Shown one piece after another: positions 35,595 to 43,291 of a stretch of DNA of 64,000 bases (position 1 is its first letter; every line of letters begins with the position of its first letter). A model generated the notes under the pieces. That model was not told where the DNA came from. It searched no databases and saw nothing but the letters and a program-made list of their open reading frames with translations. The position numbers were made by a program, and so were the translations under genes. This DNA is from Halobaculum rubrum. GTDB taxonomy: Archaea > Halobacteriota > Halobacteria > Halobacteriales > Haloferacaceae. The stretch covers positions 558,001-622,000 of the forward strand of contig NZ_CP082284.1 of the NCBI RefSeq assembly GCF_019880225.1, read 5' to 3'.

Positions 35595-36755
35595 TCAGCC
35601 GCCGTCGCCGCGGTTTCCGCCGATGCTCGCGTCGCCGGTCGATCCGGAGCCGGTCTCGTCGATGACCTCGTCGAGGGTTTCGTCGGAGACGCTGGCGGCG
35701 ACCCGGACCCCGACGAGCGCGAGCGCGATGCCGCCGACGATGAACACCGCGAGGCGCTCGGTCGGCGACAGCGCGTAGCCGAGGAGGACGAGCGGCTCCT
35801 TGCCCGCCTCCTGTTCGAGGAAGTAGCCCGCGAAACCGCGAAACAGCAGTCCGACCGCGAGCACGCCGAAGGGGAGGTTCAGATACGGCGTCCGGACGCC
35901 CTCGTCGCGGATGAGCTCGTCGAGCAGTCGGCCGAACGACGCCGTCAGGGCCGCCAGCGCCAGCCACGGCACCGCGGCGTACGTGAACTGCAGGCCGGCC
36001 ACGAACTCCGCGCCCGCGACGGGCGACGCCGAGAGGACGCCCAGGAAGACGCCGACGATCGAGAGCCCGAGCGCGGCGACGTACGTCACGACCGACACCT
36101 GGCCGGAGTACAGCGCCTCGCGGGCGTGGTCGGGGGCCGACTCGACGACCTCGTCCATTCCCATCCCGTAGTACAGCAGCGTCGCACCGAGGAGGGTCGT
36201 CACCGCCGCAACCGCGATGGCGGGCGAGAAATACACGAGCAACGCCGGGAGGATGAGTAGCCCGACCCCGATCGGGACGAGGACGGTCTCGCGGAGCTCC
36301 TCGTCGGCCATGAACTGCTTGAGGAGGTAGTACGTCGACTCCAGGTCGCGCGCCTGCCGGACGACGACGCGGTCGACCGCGTCGACGGGCAGCCGCGACT
36401 CGACCATCGGGACCGCGCGCTCGTCGGCGGCGGAGTCGATGACCACGACCGCGGAGTCGAACTCGTCGGTCGCGAGCACGTCGTCGAGCTGGCGCGCGAG
36501 CGCGCGGTCGGCGCGGACGGCGGAGTCGCCCGCGCCGGAGACGACCGCGACGGCGACCTCCTCGCCCTCGTCGGAGAGGTCGCGAGCGACCCGAAGCGAC
36601 TCCAGCAGCGAGTTTACGCCGGCGTCCTCGGGGTCAGCGAGGCCCAGATCCGTCACGAGCGACCGGACCGCCTCCCAGCCCACGACCGGGGTGTCGACGC
36701 CGGCCTTCCGGCCGACGTCGTTCGAACGGTCCACACACAGGACCAGCGTCGTCAC
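35595..36755 (-). CDS. DUF373 family membrane protein (second copy)
   Basis: A 386-residue paralogue of the protein at 28166-29332. GTG start at 36755 gives VTTLVLCVDRSNDVGRKAGVDTPVVGWEAVRSLVTDLGLADPEDAGVNSL, closely parallel to the DDDLGRKTGVRTPVIG start of the other copy; both share VVVRQ(A)xDLESxYY before the membrane region, then about seven helices. An ATG 12 codons upstream lies in a region without family similarity, so GTG is preferred. Function unknown; the pair probably arose by old duplication. Confidence 0.85.
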   Translation of the reverse strand: MTTLVLCVDRSNDVGRKAGVDTPVVGWEAVRSLVTDLGLADPEDAGVNSLLESLRVARDLSDEGEEVAVAVVSGAGDSAVRADRALARQLDDVLATDEFDSAVVVIDSAADERAVPMVESRLPVDAVDRVVVRQARDLESTYYLLKQFMADEELRETVLVPIGVGLLILPALLVYFSPAIAVAAVTTLLGATLLYYGMGMDEVVESAPDHAREALYSGQVSVVTYVAALGLSIVGVFLGVLSASPVAGAEFVAGLQFTYAAVPWLALAALTASFGRLLDELIRDEGVRTPYLNLPFGVLAVGLLFRGFAGYFLEQEAGKEPLVLLGYALSPTERLAVFIVGGIALALVGVRVAASVSDETLDEVIDETGSGSTGDASIGGNRGDGG

Positions 36756-36868
36756 GTACGCATCGAGGTACCCCCGGGTCAAAAAGGCCACCCCGTACGG
36801 TGGCGGGCCGGACGCCCCGCTGTCGCACTGGGGTGGGATCTCGGTGGTGGCAACGCGGCCTCGCCCTC

Positions 36869-37885
36869 CTACCGCCGGAACCGGACGTCGATCCCCCCGG
36901 GCGCGCCCTCGCCGGGGAACGCGCTCGCGACGCCCGCCCCGAAGGCGTACGCCGTCGCGGCGGCGCCGCCGCGGAGGCGACCCATGAGCCCTCTACTGGG
37001 CGTGAACTCCTCGACGACGGCCTCGCTCCCGCTCAACTCCTCGATCCGGTCGAGCACGGCCTCGCGGTCGCCGAGCCCGTCGACGAGCCCGCGCTCGTGA
37101 GCCTCCGTCCCGAGGAACACCCGTGCTTCCGTCTCGCGGACCGCCTCCTCGTCCATATCGCGGCCCTCGGCGACCTGTTCGACGAACTGGTCGTAGTAGT
37201 CGTCGACGATGCCCTGGAGATAGGCTCGTTCGTCCGGCGAGATCTCCTTCAGCGGGAGCCCGGCGTCCTTGTACTCGCCGGCGGTGAACTGCTCGTAGCT
37301 GACGCCGAGGCGGTCGGCGAGTTCGTGGACGTTCGGCCGCGACCCGATGACGCCGATGGAGCCGACGACGCTCCCCTCGCGCGCCCACAGCTCGTCACAG
37401 CCGATCGCGATCGCGTAGCCGCCGCTGGCGCAGGTGTCGGTCGCGTAGCCGACGGTCGGCCCGTCGAAGCGCTCGGCGGCCAGCCGGATGTCCTCGCTGG
37501 GGACGATCTGCCCGCCCGGCGTGTTGAGCTTCACCAACAGCGCCTCGGCGTTCGGGTCCTCGTCCGCGCGCTCGATCTGTTCGACGACCTCGTCGGCCCC
37601 GGGGGATCCGGGCGACGGCGGAAACCCGCTCGCGTCGCCGTCGCGGGTGATCGGCCCCTCGACGGCGACCTCCGCGACGGTGTAGTTCGCGAACCGCGAG
37701 GCCAGCGTCGCCCCGGCGACCTTGAGCGCCACCGCGACGACGAGGACCGTGAGCACGACGCCGATCAGCTCGGCGAGGTCCCCGGGGAGGATCACGAACA
37801 ACACGTACCCGACGACCGCCGCGAGCACGGCGGCGACGGCGAGGACGGCCACGCTGGCGACCGACCGCTTCGTGGACGATGTCAT
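36869..37885 (-). CDS. sppA: Signal peptide peptidase SppA (S49 family)
   Basis: A 338-residue membrane-anchored serine protease that degrades cleaved signal peptides. Two N-terminal hydrophobic helices (residues about 8-60) anchor it; the S49 core shows VKLNTPGGQIVPSEDI, the nucleophile Ser in DTCASGGYAIAIGCDEL, SVVGSIGVIGSRPN and a Lys in AGEYKDAGLPLKEIS consistent with the Ser/Lys dyad. The length matches the short archaeal single-domain SppA. It may also have a quality-control role at the membrane. Confidence 0.93.
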   Translation of the reverse strand: MTSSTKRSVASVAVLAVAAVLAAVVGYVLFVILPGDLAELIGVVLTVLVVAVALKVAGATLASRFANYTVAEVAVEGPITRDGDASGFPPSPGSPGADEVVEQIERADEDPNAEALLVKLNTPGGQIVPSEDIRLAAERFDGPTVGYATDTCASGGYAIAIGCDELWAREGSVVGSIGVIGSRPNVHELADRLGVSYEQFTAGEYKDAGLPLKEISPDERAYLQGIVDDYYDQFVEQVAEGRDMDEEAVRETEARVFLGTEAHERGLVDGLGDREAVLDRIEELSGSEAVVEEFTPSRGLMGRLRGGAAATAYAFGAGVASAFPGEGAPGGIDVRFRR

Positions 37886-38010
37886 ACCTCCCGCTTCGAC
37901 CGGAGCGGGAATAAGATCCGGTGACTCGCCGAGGGCGACGGCTACGAGCGTGGGGAAACTGCAGAATCGTCAAACCGCGATTCGGACCGTCAGAGCGTCG
38001 AGTTCCGTGC

Positions 38011-38934
38011 TCAGAGAAGCCCGGTCTTCTGGAGCTTCATCAGGTCCTCGGTGTCGAGGGTTTCGCCTTCCTTGAACTTCTGGTAGATCTCCTCGGCTTC
38101 CTCGCGCTCCTCCTCCATCTTGGCCTCGCGCTCCTCCTTCTTCTCTTCCTCCTCCTCTTTGTCCAGTTCGCGCAGGCGCTTCTGGACGCGGACGAAGTCC
38201 TCGTGGTGCTGGTCGGCCGACTCCTGTGCCTCCACGAACAGCTCGTGCATGGCGTCCGCCTCGTCGCGGATCTCGTCGGCCTCCCGGTAGGCCTCGATCA
38301 TCTGGTTGTGGTGCTCCTGGGCCTCGTCGGCCAGCTCCGTCACCTTCTGGTGGTGCGTGGACGCCTCCGAGCGGACCTCCTCGGCCTCCTCGATGAGCTC
38401 CTCCAGCTCGCCGCTCTGGTCGACCTTGCCCTTCTTCTCGGCGAGCTTCTCGCGCTTGTTCTCGATCTTCTCGATGAGTTCGCGCTCCTCGTCGGTGCCG
38501 AGGACTTCGGTCTGCTGTTTGAACTCGAGGTCCTCGATCTCCTCTTTGAGCTCCTCGATGGACTTGCCCGAGCCGAGCTCGAGGTCCTGTTTCATCTCCT
38601 CGACCTCGTCGAACAGCTCGTTCGCCTCGGCGTTGAGTTCGTTGCGCGACTCCTTGTGCTCCTGCACCTGCTCGTTGAGCTCGTCCCGCGACTCGCGGTG
38701 TTCCTGCGCCTCGTCGACCTTCTCGCGAGTCTTCGCGTTCAGGTCGTCGCGCTTGGACGCGCGCTCGGACGCCATCTGGTTGAGCTCGTTACGTCGATCA
38801 CGGAGCTGACCGGCCTTCTTGATCAGTTGCCCCTTCGAATCGTTCTCCAACTCCTCCTCGGAGAGGGAGACGTTTCGTTGTTCATCCAACTGATCGAGAC
38901 CGTATTCTTCGAGAACTTCCTCTTTCGTTACCAT
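38011..38934 (-). CDS. Long coiled-coil haloarchaeal protein
   Basis: A 307-residue, almost wholly helical protein rich in Glu, Lys, Arg and Gln. After a short N-terminus (MVTKEEVLEEYGLDQLDEQ) heptad-like stretches run to the end (RNELNQMASERASKRDDLNAKTREKV, SRDELNEQVQEHKESRNELN), finishing with a conserved-looking EEIYQKFKEGETLDTEDLMKLQKTGLL. The C-terminal part resembles the Hsp70-nucleotide-exchange-like or structural coiled-coil proteins found near the S-layer in archaea, but I cannot assign a family reliably (possibly DUF7121). Likely cytoplasmic and structural. Confidence 0.8.
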   Translation of the reverse strand: MVTKEEVLEEYGLDQLDEQRNVSLSEEELENDSKGQLIKKAGQLRDRRNELNQMASERASKRDDLNAKTREKVDEAQEHRESRDELNEQVQEHKESRNELNAEANELFDEVEEMKQDLELGSGKSIEELKEEIEDLEFKQQTEVLGTDEERELIEKIENKREKLAEKKGKVDQSGELEELIEEAEEVRSEASTHHQKVTELADEAQEHHNQMIEAYREADEIRDEADAMHELFVEAQESADQHHEDFVRVQKRLRELDKEEEEEKKEEREAKMEEEREEAEEIYQKFKEGETLDTEDLMKLQKTGLL

Positions 38935-39268
38935 GGTTCGTTACCTCGACACCATACTGCTTCGGACTGAGCGGACGCTCCGCGGCTTCCTGCGTCCGTC
39001 TGGGGGTGAAAACACCGTGTCATTCAGCGATCGATGCCACCACGCCCGAAGGCGTTCTGGTAGATGTACATATACGGTTTCCGTATATAACTCCTTCGCT
39101 GTTTCGCGCCGAAAACGCGTGATACGGACCCTCACACGCCCGAGAACGTGTGATCCGCTCACACAGCGATGCTCGTTCGACCGATCCGCCAGTGTCTGAC
39201 CGGGTAGTTTCCGACTCGGCCGGAATCGGACGGGCGATTGCGGATCCGGCACCGCGGCAGCCACCCAG
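38935..39268. promoter_or_regulatory. 334-bp gap with an operator-like palindrome
   Basis: No convincing gene here. The AT-rich core is a perfect dyad ATATACGG-TTT-CCGTATAT (39070-39077 and 39081-39088). Each arm contains a TATA-like half, so it could be both a promoter and the operator of the coiled-coil gene (start 38934), with a long leader of about 100 nt. Other bits (TTCACACG-rich stretches) show nothing I recognise. Confidence 0.5.
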
Positions 39269-40072
39269 TCAGACCTCGCGGTACGAACCCAGTCGAGTGC
39301 CGTCGAGGAGGTACGCCTCCCCGTCGGCGAGTCCGGCGGGGAGAAACGGCGCGAGAAAGCCCTGTCCCTCGACGTTCACCCACGTGCCGCCGGAGCGGTC
39401 GTTGAACGCCGGGAACACCACCAGCTCCGGATCGTGCCACTCGACGCCGGCGCCCGCGAGATCCGCCTCGACGTCGAACGTCTCCCGCGCGAGCGGCCCA
39501 CGCAGCCACGCCTTCTCCGCGCGCGCGCCGCCGACGGCGTCCTCGAGTCTGACGGCGACGTGCTCGTGGCCCATGCAGATCACGTCGGCCCCGAGCACCG
39601 CGGGCGCCGGCCACGTGTGGCCGTGGAGCACGCCAACGTCGCCGAGACGGGCGCCGCCGGCCGCGGTCACGTCGAGACGGTCGCCGAACGACTCGGCGAT
39701 CCCCGTGTCGTGGTTGCCGAGCGCGAGCGTTACGGGGACGCCGACCGCCGACAGCAGCGCCTCCAGCTCCTCGGTCTCGGCGTCGCCGGCCCCGCCGATC
39801 CGGTGGCTCAGGTCGCCGAGGACGACGAGCCGGTCGGCCCCGGTGCGCGCGAGCAGGTCGAGCAGACGCCCCCGTCGCTCGTCGCCGGCGCTGTCGAGCT
39901 CGATGCCGCGCTCGTAGCGGAGACCGGCCTCGATGCCGGCGTGGTAGTCCGCGACGAGCAGTCCGGTCTCGTCACCCAGGTCGGCGACGGCGGCGGGCGC
40001 GTCGGGCACCGGCTCGACGAGCGGGTGCGACCGCCGGTCGGGAGCCGCGCCGCGGTCCGCGCCGTCGGCCAT
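39269..40072 (-). CDS. rpe: RPA-operon metallophosphoesterase (Rpe)
   Basis: A 267-residue calcineurin-like phosphoesterase. Metal motifs are VADYHAGIEAG, VVLGDLSHRIGG, LGNHDTG, LHGHTWP and MGHEH. I begin at MADGADRGAA because its ATG overlaps the stop of the upstream gene by one base (TGATG), showing coupling; a Met 13 codons upstream is less likely. In Haloferax volcanii the rpa1 operon likewise ends with a calcineurin-like rpe gene. Its substrate is unknown; it may process nucleic acid ends. Confidence 0.92.
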   Translation of the reverse strand: MADGADRGAAPDRRSHPLVEPVPDAPAAVADLGDETGLLVADYHAGIEAGLRYERGIELDSAGDERRGRLLDLLARTGADRLVVLGDLSHRIGGAGDAETEELEALLSAVGVPVTLALGNHDTGIAESFGDRLDVTAAGGARLGDVGVLHGHTWPAPAVLGADVICMGHEHVAVRLEDAVGGARAEKAWLRGPLARETFDVEADLAGAGVEWHDPELVVFPAFNDRSGGTWVNVEGQGFLAPFLPAGLADGEAYLLDGTRLGSYREV

Positions 40073-41805
40073 CAGATGGGCTTGAGCGTTCCGTCGCCCG
40101 GCTCGTAGCACTTCCCGCTCATCAGCGCCTCCTGGATGGCGTCCTCGGCGTCGCCGGGGTCGGTCCCGTGGCGCTCGACCGCCGCCGCGACGACCGCATC
40201 GTGGTCCACACCGTCACCGTCGTCCAGATCGGTCATCACCGCGACCACGGCGTCCTCGAGGTCGATATCGGCGTCTTCGACGTCGTCAGTGCTGTCGGAC
40301 GCAGCGGTACCGGTGCTATCGGACGGAGTGGCGTCGGACACGGCGTCAGCGTCGGCGACGGTGTCGCCGTCGTCCGCTTCCGGCTCCGCCGGCTCGTTCA
40401 GCTCCGCGGAAGCGGCGTCGACGTCGTCGTCGGGGTCCGGCGTCTCGATGCCGGACTCGCCCGCGTCGGGGACCTCGCTCCCGGTGGAGAACTCGACGCC
40501 GTGTTCCTCCTCGACCTCGCGACGCTCCTCCTCGGAGAGCGCGTCCTCGAAGTCCTCGGGGTCGACATCGGTGTCCGCGGTGTCGTCCCCGCCCGCGTCG
40601 AACTCGCCGAGGGCGTCCGTCTCGTCGAGCGCGCCCCCGTCGTCGGTCGCGCCCTGCTCGCCGCCGGCGTCGAACTCCCCGAGGCCGCCGTCCGCGTCGT
40701 CGAAGTCGCCGAGGTCGTCGCCGGCGGCGTTCGCGGGCTCTCGCTCCGCCTCCTCGCTCCCGTCGACGTCCGCTTCGCCGGCCGGCTCCGTCGACGCCCC
40801 AGTCGACCCGGCGGCCGTGGTGTCGGTCGCGGCCGAGTCGTCCTCGCCGGCCTCGTCAGCGGTGTCCGCGGTGTCCGCGGACTCGACAGGCGCTGGCTCG
40901 GCGTCCGCGCCAGGGTCGGCCTCCGCGACGTCGACATCGTCGTCGGTCGGCTCGGCCGCCTCAGCCGGTTCGCCGGCCTCGTCGGCGTCGCCCGCGCCGG
41001 CCGCGTCGGATACCGGCTCGGGCGCGCTCGCGCCTTCGAAGTCGAACGGGAGTTCGGGGAGCCGACCAAGGTCGGCGCCGCCGCGGTCGCCGGGGTCGGC
41101 CGCGAGCGGACGGACTTCCTCGCGCTCGTCGGCGACGACTTCGAGCGCGTCGACCGCGAGCGTCCGAACGGCCTCCAGGTACTCGGTTCCCGTGTCGTAG
41201 TGGTCGATCGCCAGCGGGACCCCGGCGGCCTGCGCCGTCGGCACGCCCGCGTCCTCGAGGCGGGCGCGGAGCCGGTCGCCGCGCTCGTCCATCGCGAGCG
41301 CCGCCGCGAACACCGCGACCCGCCGGAGCGTCGCCTCGGCGGCGGAGACGACCCAGCGATCGCGGGTGTCGGCGTCGACGGTCGCGAAGCTCTCCGGGCG
41401 CACGGAGGTGTACACTGTCTCGGAGTCCTCCGGCTGGAACGTCCGGGCCTTCCCCGTGAGCGCGACGAACGCCGGCGGCGTCGTCCGGTCGAGGAACGCC
41501 GCCTCGTCGGGCTGGTACTGGCCGGCGTACGTGACGAACGCGCCGGTCGGATCGACGACACGACCGCGCAGCGTCTGCTCGTTTATCGACTCGACCTCGG
41601 TGAGCACGCCGACCGCGAACAGGCGGTTGACGCGCAGGCCCGTGGGGGTGACGACGTAGTTGGGCGCGCGCTCCTCGTCGCTCTCGGAGTGGTCGAGGTC
41701 GGCGTCGTCGAACTCGGCGGCGAACACCCGGTGGGCGACCTCGCGGTTCCCCGGTCCGGGGTCGCTCCCGTCGTCGCCCTCGTCGCTGGCGCTCACACGG
41801 ACCAC
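40072..41805 (-). CDS. rpap1: RPA-associated protein Rpap1 (COG3390)
   Basis: A 577-residue protein with a conserved N-terminal OB-like domain (REVAHRVFAAEFDDADLDHSESDEERAPNYVVTPTGLRVNRLFAVGVLTEVE) that partners RPA. After about residue 230 comes a long acidic, disordered linker rich in Asp, Glu, Ala and Thr, with a repeated LGEFDAGG unit, then a small C-terminal winged-helix-like domain (DLEDAVVAVMTDLDDGDGVDHDAVVAAAVERHGTDPGDAEDAIQEALMSGKCYEPGDGTLKPI region). Start is GTG at 41805; GTG at 41796 is an alternative. Middle gene of rpa1-rpap1-rpe. Confidence 0.92.
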   Translation of the reverse strand: MVRVSASDEGDDGSDPGPGNREVAHRVFAAEFDDADLDHSESDEERAPNYVVTPTGLRVNRLFAVGVLTEVESINEQTLRGRVVDPTGAFVTYAGQYQPDEAAFLDRTTPPAFVALTGKARTFQPEDSETVYTSVRPESFATVDADTRDRWVVSAAEATLRRVAVFAAALAMDERGDRLRARLEDAGVPTAQAAGVPLAIDHYDTGTEYLEAVRTLAVDALEVVADEREEVRPLAADPGDRGGADLGRLPELPFDFEGASAPEPVSDAAGAGDADEAGEPAEAAEPTDDDVDVAEADPGADAEPAPVESADTADTADEAGEDDSAATDTTAAGSTGASTEPAGEADVDGSEEAEREPANAAGDDLGDFDDADGGLGEFDAGGEQGATDDGGALDETDALGEFDAGGDDTADTDVDPEDFEDALSEEERREVEEEHGVEFSTGSEVPDAGESGIETPDPDDDVDAASAELNEPAEPEADDGDTVADADAVSDATPSDSTGTAASDSTDDVEDADIDLEDAVVAVMTDLDDGDGVDHDAVVAAAVERHGTDPGDAEDAIQEALMSGKCYEPGDGTLKPI

Positions 41806-41845
41806 CCCATGTGGTCCGTGTGGGTTCGACGTGAATCGTCGTAAC

Positions 41846-43111
41846 TCACGCGCCCACCTCCTCGAGGAGGCCGGCCGCGCGCGCGGCGGGGTCGTCGTCG
41901 TTCGCCGCGAACTCCGTCGCGTCGAGGTTCGCGCCGTACTCGTCGACCGAGAGGTGACCGCGCACGCGGAACTCCCGCCCTACGAGCGTCTCGGCGATGT
42001 CGTCGGCGACGACGTCCCTGCTCATCGCGTCGCGGGCGGCCTCCAGCGCGTCCTCGAGGGTGCCGCCGTAGATCTCCTCGGTGAGGTCGCGGTCGAGGAT
42101 CGCGGTGACGGTCGCGGTGCCGTCGTCGAGGATCGCCTTGATCCGGAGGTCGTCCTCGGGGTCGACCTGTCCGTGGCTTCGACACTGGCCGTTCTGGACG
42201 AGGCGGCCACACTCGGGACAGCGCTCGATAAGTCCCGACCCGTCGCGGACCTCCAGCACGTTGCCGAGCACCTCCACGTCGTACATCCCGCCGGAGGTGA
42301 CGGCCTCGCCGATGCTGACGCGGGGAGCCTCGTCGCTCACCTCGACGCTCGCGGGCGAGGTCTCGGTGAACTCGGTGAGGTTCACCGAGGGGACGCCGCG
42401 GAACTCCCGGACGTACACGTCCTCCATGCGGAGTTCGGCGCCCTCGACGACTTCCTCGCGGGCCTGCCAGTCGGTGAACGGAAGCCGGGCGGTCTCGTCG
42501 CCGAGCACCCCGGAGTGGATCGTCGTCTCGCCGTCGCGGCCGTCGATAGTGCGCTGTTCGAGTTCGAGCACCTTCGCCTCGACCGTGCGGCCGCGGTCGC
42601 CGGCCGAGAGGTCGACGAGGTCGCGGTCGCCGCCCACCTCGTACGGAACGTCGAGCGTTTCCCCTTCCATCGCGACCGACGAGGACTCTCCGAGGTTGAG
42701 TTCGGGCTCGCCCTCCCACTCGCGGACGCTCGCGTTGCCGATCGTGACGGTGTCGCCCGGCTCGAAGCCGAAGTCCTGCCAGGCGGTGTAGCTGATCGTC
42801 CCGGTCTCGTCCGCGAGTTCCCCCTCCCGGATGACCGTGTCGTCGCCCTGATACCGGATCGAGCGCCTCCCGACGGTCAGCACGCGCGCGGTGACGGTGA
42901 CGTTGCCCGATTCGGGGCGCACGTCCGCGATGTCGACCGCCGACGGCGAGGCGTCGCCGCCGCCCCCGCCGCCGTACTTGCGGCGGACCGACTGCTTCGC
43001 CTCGTCGATGGGGACGCTGTACTCCAAGAGGTTCTCCAAGTCGCGCTTGACCTCCGCTTTGTCCTCGCCGAGAGCGGAGGCGAGCTCCTCGGCGTGTGTG
43101 TCGATGTCCAT
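41846..43111 (-). CDS. rpa1: Single-stranded DNA-binding protein RPA1
   Basis: A 421-residue replication protein A. A short helical N-terminus (AEELASALGEDKAEVKRDLENLLEYSVPIDEAKQSVRRKYG) precedes three OB folds (VTARVLTVGRRSIRYQGDDTVIREG..., RTVEAKVLELEQRTIDGRDGETTIH..., YDVEVLGNVLEVRDGSGLIERC...) and a zinc finger CPECGRLVQNGQCRSHG. Multi-OB architecture and its operon with rpap1 and rpe identify the RPA1 type rather than the single-OB RPA3. It binds ssDNA in replication and repair. A TATA-like GAGTTTAACA lies about 35 nt upstream with GGGAGG between. Confidence 0.95.
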   Translation of the reverse strand: MDIDTHAEELASALGEDKAEVKRDLENLLEYSVPIDEAKQSVRRKYGGGGGGDASPSAVDIADVRPESGNVTVTARVLTVGRRSIRYQGDDTVIREGELADETGTISYTAWQDFGFEPGDTVTIGNASVREWEGEPELNLGESSSVAMEGETLDVPYEVGGDRDLVDLSAGDRGRTVEAKVLELEQRTIDGRDGETTIHSGVLGDETARLPFTDWQAREEVVEGAELRMEDVYVREFRGVPSVNLTEFTETSPASVEVSDEAPRVSIGEAVTSGGMYDVEVLGNVLEVRDGSGLIERCPECGRLVQNGQCRSHGQVDPEDDLRIKAILDDGTATVTAILDRDLTEEIYGGTLEDALEAARDAMSRDVVADDIAETLVGREFRVRGHLSVDEYGANLDATEFAANDDDPAARAAGLLEEVGA

Positions 43112-43291
43112 GTGTTCCGTCCCGGTCTACCTCCCGACTCCTGTTAAACTCTCCGCGCGCTCGCGTTGCGGACGGAGGGTTCCGGCGGGGCGCTCGTCGG
43201 CGACGTGCGGATCGACGACCGATCACGGGAGCCCCGTCGACCGGGAGCCGTCCGCGATCACCCTCCTTCGAGCCGTTCCGTGCGGCCTTCC

